Assembly (NCBI GenBank): GCA_902560815.1
Contig: CACENP010000009.1
Coordinates: forward strand, 1-54,556
DNA: 54,556 nucleotides
Source: an uncultured Pelagibacteraceae bacterium
GTDB taxonomy: Bacteria; Pseudomonadota; Alphaproteobacteria; Pelagibacterales; Pelagibacteraceae
Direction: 5' to 3'
Shown here: positions 46,696 through 54,556 of the stretch, in pieces
Numbering within the stretch: position 1 is the stretch's first letter
Layout of the letters: each line of letters starts with the position of its first letter
Made by a program: the position numbers and the translations under genes
The notes under the pieces: model-generated
Seen by the model: the letters and a program-made list of their open reading frames with translations, nothing else
Told to the model about the DNA's origin: nothing
Database searches by the model: none

Positions 46696-49600
46696 TAAAA
46701 AATTATAAAAAAAATTTAGGAATTTTAGAAAAAAATCATGTTTATTCAAAAAGTATGGAACATGATGCATGTGGTGTTGGCTTAGTTGCTTCTACAGATG
46801 GGAAAAAATTAAGAAAGATTGTAGAGTATGGAATTGAGGCTTTAAAAGCTGTATGGCACAGAGGAGCAGTTGATGCTGATGGTAAAACAGGTGATGGAGC
46901 AGGAATTCATGTTGAAATTCCATATGATTTTTTTGAAGAAAAGATAGAAACCAAAGGTCACAAACACGATAATTCTGAAATATGTGTTGGAATGATCTTT
47001 TTGCCTAGAGATAATTTTAGTGTTCAAGAAAGCTGTAAGACTATCGTTGAAAGAGAACTTACTAAATCAAATTTTAAAATTTATGGGTGGAGACAAGTTC
47101 CAATAAACACCAAGGTTTTAGGAGACAAAGCAAACAGCAACAGACCTGAAATCACACAAATACTTTTTAAGCATAATGATAAAAAATTAGTAGACAAGGA
47201 TTTAGAAAGAAAACTTTATGAGATTAGAAGAAAAATTGAAAATGAAATTATAAAAAATAACATAGAGGGATTTTATATATGCTCTTTAAGTTCTAAGTCG
47301 ATAATTTATAAAGGAATGTTTCTAGCTGAGGCATTGTCCGATTTTTATCCTGATTTAAGAGATGAAAGATTTATATCAAGATATGCAATTTTTCATCAAA
47401 GATTTTCCACAAACACATTTCCAAGTTGGGATTTGGCACAGCCTTTTAGAGCAATAGCTCACAATGGTGAAATAAATACTTTTAGGGGAAATTGTAACTG
47501 GATGAAAGTTCATGAAGATGAAATGGATAGTCAACTATTTGAAAACATAGAAAATTTAAAACCAGTAATACAACCAGGTGCCTCTGACTCGGCAGCTTTA
47601 GATAATGTTTTTGAATTATTAAATGTTTCAGGCCAGTCTGCACCTTTAGCAAAATTAATGTTAATTCCAGATGCATGGTCTAAAAAAAGTAAAATTTTAC
47701 CTAGAGATCATCAACGATTATTTAATTTTTTAAATAGTACAATGGAGCCTTGGGATGGTCCAGCGGCAATAGCTGCTACAGACAATGAATGGGCAATTGT
47801 AGCTAACGATAGAAATGGCCTTCGTCCTTTGAGATATACTATTACAAAAGATAAACTTCTTTTTGCAGGATCTGAGACTGGAATGATCGAGTTAGATGAA
47901 AAAAAAATTATTTCAAAAGGAAGATTAGGACCTGGAGAAATTATTGGATTAAGAATAAACAAGGGTAAGGTTTTTAATAATAGTGAAATTAAAAATTATT
48001 TAGCCAAAGAATTTAAACATTTTAATAACCAAATAGTTGATTTAGATAAAAAAATTAAAATTAATAAGGAAAAATTCATTTTTTCTGGAACAGATTTAAG
48101 AAAAAGGCAGCATGCTTTTGGAATAAGTATCGAGGACCTTGAAATGATTCTTCATCCAATGGTAGAGGATGCTAAAGAAGCAGTTGGCTCTATGGGAGAT
48201 GATACTCCAATTGCTGTTTTATCTGATAGGTATAGACCGTTGTACCATTTTTTTAGACAAAATTTCAGTCAAGTTACAAATCCTCCTATTGATTCATTAA
48301 GAGAAAATAAAGTTATGAGTTTAAAAACAAGATTTGGAAATTTAGGTAACATATTAAATTTTGATAAACTAACAAAAGAAAATATTTATGTTTTAGAAAG
48401 TCCTATTTTATCAAATTCACAATTTGAAAAATTTATAAAATTTTTTGGAAAAAATTCTAAAATTATTGACTGTACATTTTCCCACAACAACTCTCTTGTA
48501 GAGTCTTTAGAAAAAATTTTAAAAGAATCTGAAATAGCAGTAAGACAAGGAGCAACACAATTAATATTAACAGATATAAATATATCTGAAGAAAAATTAG
48601 CAATTCCAATGCTTTTGTGTGTAGGAGCTATTAATAAGCATTTAATTGAAAAAAAATTAAGAGGCTATGTTTCAATAAATGTACAAACTGGTGAAGCTTT
48701 AGATACTCATTCATTTGCAACAATTTTAGGCGTTGGGGCAACCACTATTAATCCATATTTGGCTTTAGATAGTCTTTATCAAAGATATGATAAAAAACTT
48801 TTTGGTAAACTCAACTATGAAGAATGTATAGAAAGATATATTAAATCAATAAATTTTGGACTTTTAAAGATAATGTCTAAAATGGGAATTTCAGTTTTAA
48901 GTTCTTATAGAGGTGGATGTAATTTTGAAGCTCTTGGACTTAGCCGAACAATTGTTTCAGAGTACTTTCACGGAGTAACTTCAAAAATTTCTGGTATTGG
49001 ATTAGTTGGAATAGAAGCGAAGATAAAAGATATTCATAAAGAAGCATTTCAGGGTAACGATAATGTTTTACCAATTGGAGGAATTTATAAATACAGAAAA
49101 AATGGAGAAATTCATCAATATCAAGGTAAACTAATTCATTTACTTCAAAGTGCAGTATCTAAGAATTCGTATGATACTTATAAAAAATACACAAAAGGAA
49201 TTTATAATCTTCCACCTATCAACCTAAGGGATTTGATAGATTTTAGAACGAGATATTTAAAATCTTCAATAAATATCTCTGAAGTTGAGCCAGCAACAGA
49301 AATATTAAAAAGATTTGGAAGTGGTAGCATGTCTCATGGAGCATTATCAAAAGAAGCGCATGAAACTTTAGCCATTGGAATGAATAGAATCAAAGGTGCT
49401 TCATGTAGTGGCGAAGGTGGAGAAGATGAAAAAAGATTCACTCTATTAAAAAATAATGATAATGCAAATTCAAGAGTAAAACAAATTGCATCAGCAAGAT
49501 TTGGTGTAACAATTAATTATTTAAATAATTGTAATGAGATAGAAATTAAAATTGCTCAAGGAGCAAAACCGGGAGAAGGAGGACAGTTGCCAGGTTTTAA

Positions 49601-51200
49601 AGTGACTGAAGAAATTGCCAAATTAAGATACTCCACACCTGGTGTCACACTAATATCGCCACCACCTCACCATGACATTTATTCTATAGAAGATTTAGCA
49701 CAATTAATTTATGATTTAAAACAGGTTAATCCAAAAGCTAGAGTAGCAGTTAAACTGGTTGCATCCTCAGGAATAGGCACGATAGCAGCGGGAGTTGCTA
49801 AAGCTAAAGCTGATATAATTTTAATTTCAGGTCATAACGGTGGCACGGGAGCAACCCCCCAAACGAGCGTTAAGTATGTTGGAATACCATGGGAAATGGG
49901 ATTGACAGAAGTTAATCAGGTTTTGATTTTAAATAATTTAAGACACTCTGTTACTTTAAAAACTGATGGTGGAATAAAAACTGGAAGAGATGTTGTTATT
50001 GCTGCAATGATGGGAGCAGAGGAATATGGTGTTGCTACCACAGCATTAGTTGCAATGGGATGTATTATGGTTAGACAGTGCCACTCAAATACTTGTCCAG
50101 TAGGAGTTTGTACTCAAGATGAAAAATTAAGAGAAAAATTTAGTGGTACACCTGAAAAAGTTGTAAATTTATTTAATTTTATTGCTGAAGAAGTAAGAGA
50201 AATATTAGCTGATTTAGGGTTTAAAACATTAAACGATATTATTGGAAGAACCGATTTATTAAAACAAGTTAGCACAGGGTCTTCAAATTTAGATGATTTA
50301 GATTTACATCCACTTTTTATTTTACCCGACCCCGGTGATCATAAAAGATATTGTGAAAAAAAAGATATTAATCAGATTCCAGATACTTTGGACCAGCAAA
50401 TACTTCCCAAAATTGAAGATAAGATTGGAATAAAAAAGGTAATTGAAAATGAGTTTAATATAAAAAATACTCACAGAGCAGTTGGTACTAGAATATCTTA
50501 CCATTTATTACAAAAATATGGCCATCAGAAATTAGAAAAAGATTTTTTAACTTTAAAGTTTAAAGGTTCAGCAGGACAATCATTTGGAGCATTTGGAATT
50601 AAAGGTTTAAAACTTATACTTGAGGGTGATGCCAATGATTATGTTGCCAAAGGTTTGTCTGGAGCTTCAATTTCAATTAAATTATCCAAAGAAAGTAATT
50701 TAATTTCAAATCATAATACAATTATTGGAAATACTGTATTATATGGAGCAACATCAGGAGAATTATTTGCTTCAGGAAAGGCTGGTGAAAGATTTGCTGT
50801 TAGGAACTCAGGTGCAACAACAGTTATAGAAGGATGTGACTCGAATGGTTGTGAATATATGACAGGAGGAAATGTAGTTATTCTTGGAGAAGTGGGGGAT
50901 AATTTTGCAGCAGGAATGACAGGTGGAATGGCATTCATTTATGATGAAAAAAATGAATTTGAAAAAAAAGTTAATCCAGAAACAGTTATTTGGCAAAGAG
51001 TTGAAACTGAATATTGGAAAAATTTACTAAAAAATTTAATTCAGAAACATTTCGAAGAAACAGACTCAAATATAGCTAAAAAAATTATTTCTGATTACAA
51101 AAATGAAATAAATTATTTTTATCAAGTATGTCCAAAAGAAATGTTGGATAAACTTGATAATCCAATAACGATTAAAGATAATATTGATGTTGCTATCTAA
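46692..51200 (+). CDS. gltB: Glutamate synthase (NADPH) large subunit
   Basis: Converts glutamine and 2-oxoglutarate to two glutamates, the main ammonium assimilation route with glutamine synthetase. The 1502-residue protein begins with a 26-residue propeptide; after processing, Cys27 (HDACGVG) becomes the N-terminal nucleophile of the glutaminase domain. Then come the central domain, the FMN-binding synthase domain (GAKPGEGGQLPGFKV, SGHNGGTGATPQTSVKYVG) and the [3Fe-4S] cysteines (CIMVRQCHSNTCPVGVCTQD), and the C-terminal beta-helix (SFGAFGIKGLKLILEGDANDYV). It overlaps the convergent hydrolase by 4 bases. Confidence 0.98.
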   Translation: MIKNYKKNLGILEKNHVYSKSMEHDACGVGLVASTDGKKLRKIVEYGIEALKAVWHRGAVDADGKTGDGAGIHVEIPYDFFEEKIETKGHKHDNSEICVGMIFLPRDNFSVQESCKTIVERELTKSNFKIYGWRQVPINTKVLGDKANSNRPEITQILFKHNDKKLVDKDLERKLYEIRRKIENEIIKNNIEGFYICSLSSKSIIYKGMFLAEALSDFYPDLRDERFISRYAIFHQRFSTNTFPSWDLAQPFRAIAHNGEINTFRGNCNWMKVHEDEMDSQLFENIENLKPVIQPGASDSAALDNVFELLNVSGQSAPLAKLMLIPDAWSKKSKILPRDHQRLFNFLNSTMEPWDGPAAIAATDNEWAIVANDRNGLRPLRYTITKDKLLFAGSETGMIELDEKKIISKGRLGPGEIIGLRINKGKVFNNSEIKNYLAKEFKHFNNQIVDLDKKIKINKEKFIFSGTDLRKRQHAFGISIEDLEMILHPMVEDAKEAVGSMGDDTPIAVLSDRYRPLYHFFRQNFSQVTNPPIDSLRENKVMSLKTRFGNLGNILNFDKLTKENIYVLESPILSNSQFEKFIKFFGKNSKIIDCTFSHNNSLVESLEKILKESEIAVRQGATQLILTDINISEEKLAIPMLLCVGAINKHLIEKKLRGYVSINVQTGEALDTHSFATILGVGATTINPYLALDSLYQRYDKKLFGKLNYEECIERYIKSINFGLLKIMSKMGISVLSSYRGGCNFEALGLSRTIVSEYFHGVTSKISGIGLVGIEAKIKDIHKEAFQGNDNVLPIGGIYKYRKNGEIHQYQGKLIHLLQSAVSKNSYDTYKKYTKGIYNLPPINLRDLIDFRTRYLKSSINISEVEPATEILKRFGSGSMSHGALSKEAHETLAIGMNRIKGASCSGEGGEDEKRFTLLKNNDNANSRVKQIASARFGVTINYLNNCNEIEIKIAQGAKPGEGGQLPGFKVTEEIAKLRYSTPGVTLISPPPHHDIYSIEDLAQLIYDLKQVNPKARVAVKLVASSGIGTIAAGVAKAKADIILISGHNGGTGATPQTSVKYVGIPWEMGLTEVNQVLILNNLRHSVTLKTDGGIKTGRDVVIAAMMGAEEYGVATTALVAMGCIMVRQCHSNTCPVGVCTQDEKLREKFSGTPEKVVNLFNFIAEEVREILADLGFKTLNDIIGRTDLLKQVSTGSSNLDDLDLHPLFILPDPGDHKRYCEKKDINQIPDTLDQQILPKIEDKIGIKKVIENEFNIKNTHRAVGTRISYHLLQKYGHQKLEKDFLTLKFKGSAGQSFGAFGIKGLKLILEGDANDYVAKGLSGASISIKLSKESNLISNHNTIIGNTVLYGATSGELFASGKAGERFAVRNSGATTVIEGCDSNGCEYMTGGNVVILGEVGDNFAAGMTGGMAFIYDEKNEFEKKVNPETVIWQRVETEYWKNLLKNLIQKHFEETDSNIAKKIISDYKNEINYFYQVCPKEMLDKLDNPITIKDNIDVAI

Positions 51201-51952
51201 ATAGAATTAGAAATAATATTATTTAATTCCTTTGTAATTATTTTCAAGTTTTTTTTTGATGAAAGACTATGGTCACCATTCTTAATAATTAATAATTTTT
51301 TGAAAGCATTTTTAAAAACTTTAAGAACTTTTTTAGAATAATTTACTGGAACAACTTCATCTTTTTTTCCATGCACCATAGTGACATAAATTTTATTTTT
51401 TATTTTTTTATTTAAAATTCTATTTTTTCTTCCATCCTTAATTAACTGATATGTTATTGGATATTCATAATTTCCATGTTTTAGATTATAAATTCCCTTT
51501 TTTCTAATTTCATTTTTCATTTTATTATTAAATTTTTTCCAAATTAAATTTTCTAAAAATTCAGGTGCAGATCCTATTCCTAAAAAACCTAAAATTTGAC
51601 TATTAAAAAATTTAAATTGATTTAGAGATATCCAGGAACCCATACTTGAGCCAACAAGAATAAATTTATTTTTTTTTATAATTTTCTTTATTGATATTCT
51701 TACTTCATTTGTCCATTTACTAATATTTCCTTTTGTAAATTTTCCTGTAGATTTTCCGTGACCAGAATATTCAATAGCAAGAAAACCTATCTTTTTACTA
51801 TTACAGAATTTTAATATTTTTTTTGGCTTTTCACCTTCTAAATCAGACATAAATCCATGAAGAAAAACAACATAGGTCTTTTTTTTGTATTTATTGATTA
51901 AATACCTAATTTTCTTAGATGGAGATATTTTTAAAAATTTATATTTATTCAT
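51197..51952 (-). CDS. Alpha/beta hydrolase
   Basis: 251 residues. Oxyanion region VVFLHGFMSDLEGEKP, EYSGHGKSTGKF, nucleophile GSSMGSW (Ser), acid in HGKKDEVVP, base in NGDHSLS. The pattern resembles ABHD10-like and other small esterases; the true substrate is unknown. No signal peptide. It is a lone gene divergent from the glycosyltransferase, with 42 bases between starts. Confidence 0.8.
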   Translation of the reverse strand: MNKYKFLKISPSKKIRYLINKYKKKTYVVFLHGFMSDLEGEKPKKILKFCNSKKIGFLAIEYSGHGKSTGKFTKGNISKWTNEVRISIKKIIKKNKFILVGSSMGSWISLNQFKFFNSQILGFLGIGSAPEFLENLIWKKFNNKMKNEIRKKGIYNLKHGNYEYPITYQLIKDGRKNRILNKKIKNKIYVTMVHGKKDEVVPVNYSKKVLKVFKNAFKKLLIIKNGDHSLSSKKNLKIITKELNNIISNSI

Positions 51953-51980
51953 TAAAGTTTATCTGAGTAAGTTCTTAATA

Positions 51981-51986
51981 TATAAT
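51981..51986 (+). promoter_or_regulatory. -10 element of the glycosyltransferase gene
   Basis: TATAAT, exact consensus, eight bases before the ATG at 51995; the start of transcription would be within one to three bases of the start codon. No -35 was recognised and no ribosome binding site is seen. Confidence 0.35.
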
Positions 51987-51994
51987 TCTATCAA

Positions 51995-53164
51995 ATGTCA
52001 TCTAAATTAAAAGTTTTGCAAGTTATTCCAAAATTAGGTTATGGGGGTGCCGAAACTGGATGTTATGATTTAGCCCATTATTTGCATGAGCAGAATACCA
52101 AATCATACATAGTAACTAGCGGCGGTCCTTTATTAAAATATATAGATAAAAAAAAAGTAAAATTAATAAGGCTACCTGTTCAAAGTAAAAATCCTGTTCT
52201 TATTTTTTTAAACTCAATTATTTTAATACTTATTATTTTGTTTTCCGGAATAAATATAGTTCATGCTAGAAGTCGTGCTCCTGCATGGTCATGCTTTATT
52301 GCTTGCAAGATTACTAGAAGAAAATTTGTTACAACATTTCACGGAACTTATAATTTTAATAGTTCAATCAAAAAATTTTATAATTCTGTGATGGTAAAAT
52401 CTGACTTGATAATTGCAGGATCAAACTTTATTTTTTCTCATATAAATGAAAATTATTCTAATTATTTAAATAAGAATAAAAAACTATTAACTATTTTTAG
52501 AGGTATAAACTTAGATTACTTTGATTCAACAAAAATAAAAATTAAAGATGAATCAAAATTGATGAATGAATGGAAATTAGATAAAACTTTAAGTTTTTAT
52601 CAGAAAAAAATTATTCTTTTTCCAGGCAGATTAACTTCATGGAAAGGTCACGAGATGTTTATAGAATCTTTAAATATATTTAAACAGAAAAACCCAGAAA
52701 AATTATTTTTTGCAATTATTTTAGGTAGTGATCAAGGAAGAAAAATATATAAAAAAAAAATTCAAAGACTAGTTGAGCAATATAGACTGATTCAAGATGT
52801 ATTATTTATTGATAATTGTAAAGAAATGCCCTTAGCCTATAAAATAGCCGATATTGTTACAAATTGTTCTATAGAACCCGAAACTTTTGGAAGAGTAGCG
52901 GTGGAAGCTCAAGCAATGGAAAAAGTAATAATCGCAAGCGATATTGGTGGTTCAAAAGAAACAATAATTGATAACAAAACTGGTTTTTTATTTAAAGCTG
53001 GAGATGCAAATGCTTTAAGTGAAAAATTGGCACATATATTTGAATTGGATGAAACAACGTTGAAATCTATGGGTATTGAGGGTAGAAAAAATGCAATAAA
53101 AAAATTTAATGTTGAAAAAATGTGTTTTTCTACTTATTCAGAATATATAAAGCTAGTATCATAA
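51995..53164 (+). CDS. Glycosyltransferase, GT4-like
   Basis: 389 residues. N-terminal VLQVIPKLGYGGAETGCYDLAHYL and RSRAPAW, and C-terminal GT-B motifs FPGRLTSWKGHEMFIESL and EPETFGRVAVEAQAMEKVIIASDIGGSKETI with the Glu-x7-Glu retaining-transferase signature. A hydrophobic segment at about 69-88 may attach it to the membrane. The sugar and acceptor are unknown; surface polysaccharide or lipopolysaccharide is likely. thrS begins at the base after its stop. Confidence 0.87.
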   Translation: MSSKLKVLQVIPKLGYGGAETGCYDLAHYLHEQNTKSYIVTSGGPLLKYIDKKKVKLIRLPVQSKNPVLIFLNSIILILIILFSGINIVHARSRAPAWSCFIACKITRRKFVTTFHGTYNFNSSIKKFYNSVMVKSDLIIAGSNFIFSHINENYSNYLNKNKKLLTIFRGINLDYFDSTKIKIKDESKLMNEWKLDKTLSFYQKKIILFPGRLTSWKGHEMFIESLNIFKQKNPEKLFFAIILGSDQGRKIYKKKIQRLVEQYRLIQDVLFIDNCKEMPLAYKIADIVTNCSIEPETFGRVAVEAQAMEKVIIASDIGGSKETIIDNKTGFLFKAGDANALSEKLAHIFELDETTLKSMGIEGRKNAIKKFNVEKMCFSTYSEYIKLVS

Positions 53165-54556
53165 ATGCCTAATATTAAATTACCAGATGGAAATTCAATT
53201 AGTTTTGAAAAAAAAGTTACTGGATTGCAAATAGCAGAAAAAATTAGTAAATCGCTCTCAAAACAAGCCTTAGTCATAAGTGTTGATGGAAATTTAAGAG
53301 ATTTGAATTATGAAATAAATAAAGATTGTACTGTTAAAATTCATACAGCAAAAGATAAAGAAGGACTAGAAACAATAAGACATGATACAGCACATGTTTT
53401 AGCAATGGCTGTACAAGAAATTTTTCCTGGCACACAAGTTACTATTGGACCAGTAATTGATAATGGATTTTATTATGACTTTGCAAGAAAAAAACCATTT
53501 ACAGAAGAAGATTTACGAAAAATTGAAAAAAAGATGTTAGAAATTGTAGAGAGAGATGAGCCTACTCATAGAGAAGTTTGGAAGCGCGATAAAGCAGTCG
53601 AACATTTTAAAAAAGCAGGAGAACTTTATAAGGCCGAAATAATTAAAGATATACCAAAAGATGAAGAGGTTTCGGTTTATTTTCATGGAAAATGGCATGA
53701 TTTATGTAGAGGCCCACATCTAATGTCTACAGGAAAAATTGGAAAATACTTTAAACTTATGAAAGTTTCTGGGGCGTACTGGAGAGGTGACTCTAAAAAT
53801 GAAATGCTCCAAAGAATTTATGGAACAAGTTGGTCTACTCAGAAAGATTTAGATAATTATTTGAATATGATTGAAGAGGCTGAAAAAAGAGATCATAGAA
53901 AATTAGGTAAAGAAATGGATTTATTTCATTTTAGAGAAGAAAGCCCAGGGTCAGTTTTTTGGCATGAAAAAGGTTGGAATTTATTCCAAAAATTAATTGC
54001 ATATATGAGATCTAAACAAGATGATGCAGGGTATAAGGAAATTAATACACCAGAAATATTAGATCGATCATTGTGGGAAAAATCAGGTCATTGGGAAAAA
54101 TTTGGTGCAAACATGTATACATCGACAACACCAGATGAAAAAGTATTTGCAATAAAACCAATGAATTGTCCAGGCTGTGTTCAAGTTTTTAACCAAGGAT
54201 TAAAAAGTTATAGAGATTTGCCACTTAAAATGTCAGAGTTTGGTAAAGTTCATAGATATGAACCATCTGGTGCTTTACATGGACTTTTAAGAGTAAGAGC
54301 TTTTACACAAGATGATGCCCATATTTTTTGTTCTGAAGATCAAATTACTCAAGAATGTTTAAATGTAACAAATTTAATTTTAGAAATTTATAAAGATTTG
54401 GGTTTTGAAAATGTAATTTTAAAATATTCTGATAGACCAGATGTACGTGTTGGTGATGATAAAGTTTGGGATAAATCAGAGAAAGCATTATTAGAAGCAA
54501 TTAAAGCTACTAAACTTGAATACAGTATAAACAAAGGTGAAGGTGCATTTTATGGA
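53165..54556 (+). CDS. thrS: Threonyl-tRNA synthetase, N-terminal part
   Basis: Partial: open through the window end (464 codons visible of about 640). Attaches threonine to its tRNA and edits Ser-tRNA. The N-terminal TGS domain ([17 protein letters not shown] ... KIHTAKD, about 1-62) is followed by the editing domain with [12 protein letters not shown] and [12 protein letters not shown], and the catalytic domain starts with FWHEKGW, MNCPGC and [23 protein letters not shown] (motifs 1 and 2). The ATG directly follows the stop of the glycosyltransferase gene (TAAATG). Confidence 0.97.
   Translation, partial: MPNIKLPDGNSISFEKKVTGLQIAEKISKSLSKQALVISVDGNLRDLNYEINKDCTVKIHTAKDKEGLETIRHDTAHVLAMAVQEIFPGTQVTIGPVIDNGFYYDFARKKPFTEEDLRKIEKKMLEIVERDEPTHREVWKRDKAVEHFKKAGELYKAEIIKDIPKDEEVSVYFHGKWHDLCRGPHLMSTGKIGKYFKLMKVSGAYWRGDSKNEMLQRIYGTSWSTQKDLDNYLNMIEEAEKRDHRKLGKEMDLFHFREESPGSVFWHEKGWNLFQKLIAYMRSKQDDAGYKEINTPEILDRSLWEKSGHWEKFGANMYTSTTPDEKVFAIKPMNCPGCVQVFNQGLKSYRDLPLKMSEFGKVHRYEPSGALHGLLRVRAFTQDDAHIFCSEDQITQECLNVTNLILEIYKDLGFENVILKYSDRPDVRVGDDKVWDKSEKALLEAIKATKLEYSINKGEGAFYG

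Overview
The window is about 54.5 kb of a very AT-rich, densely packed alphaproteobacterial chromosome. I read it as SAR11 (Pelagibacterales). The grounds are the strong A/T bias in all codon positions with Lys/Asn/Ile-rich proteins, intergenic gaps that are mostly under 30 bp or negative, and alphaproteobacterial gene orders: irr next to fabA-fabB-fabI, mutM/ubiE-ubiB-coaBC-dut, rpsT-dnaA-dnaN, tlpA/argH-lptM-lysA, and a SUV3-type helicase with fdxA and carD. No prophage, insertion sequence, CRISPR array or rRNA was seen. The assignment is inference; I could not run a search.

Layout. 1-8.6 kb (+): end of lnt, metK, a terminator-like hairpin, then the translation/RNA operon nusA-infB-rbfA-rpsO-pnp and a small Cys-tailed protein. 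8.6-11.4 kb (-): unsaturated fatty-acid operon fabA-fabB-fabI followed by two unlisted micro-genes. 11.5-14.2 kb (+): the Fur-family regulator irr and katG, with an Irr-box-like palindrome in the katG promoter. 14.2-19.3 kb (-): ubiE-ubiB-coaBC-dut-thiF/moeB-SH3. 19.4-23.4 kb (+): mutM, rpsT, dnaA, dnaN. 23.4-26.8 kb (-): argH-lptM-lysA-plsC, with plsC frameshifted. 26.8-28.6 kb (+): tlpA-like thioredoxin, esterase, HNH protein. 28.6-30.3 kb (-): yqaA-dsbB-coq7. 30.3-32.1 kb (+): tRNA-Leu(CAA) directly followed by an acyl-CoA ligase. 32.2-32.45 kb: a free-standing 26-residue Arg/Lys protein gene with its own promoter, 5' stem-loop and terminator. 32.45-36.5 kb (-): SUV3-like helicase, TerB-like protein, 7Fe ferredoxin, CarD. 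36.6-39.2 kb: acetoacetyl-CoA synthetase, a thioesterase and tRNA-Arg(ACG). 39.4-44.3 kb (+): pyruvate dehydrogenase E1 carrying a lipoyl domain, E2 without one, and a DMT transporter. 44.3-45.1 kb (-): uppP. 45.2-51.2 kb (+): glutamate synthase gltD-gltB. 51.2-54.6 kb: hydrolase (-), glycosyltransferase and the start of thrS (+).

The window is mostly core metabolism. The most interesting signals are the lipoyl domain moved from E2 to E1 of pyruvate dehydrogenase, an irr-katG module with a candidate Irr box over the promoter, a TGCA-N9-TGCA palindrome placed like a class II activator site upstream of gltDB, the Arg/Lys microprotein unit, and a recurrent pattern of -10 elements so close to start codons that leaderless mRNAs are predicted. 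Several tiny genes were found by hand translation (8622-8771, 8771-8884, 25284-25406, 32307-32387).
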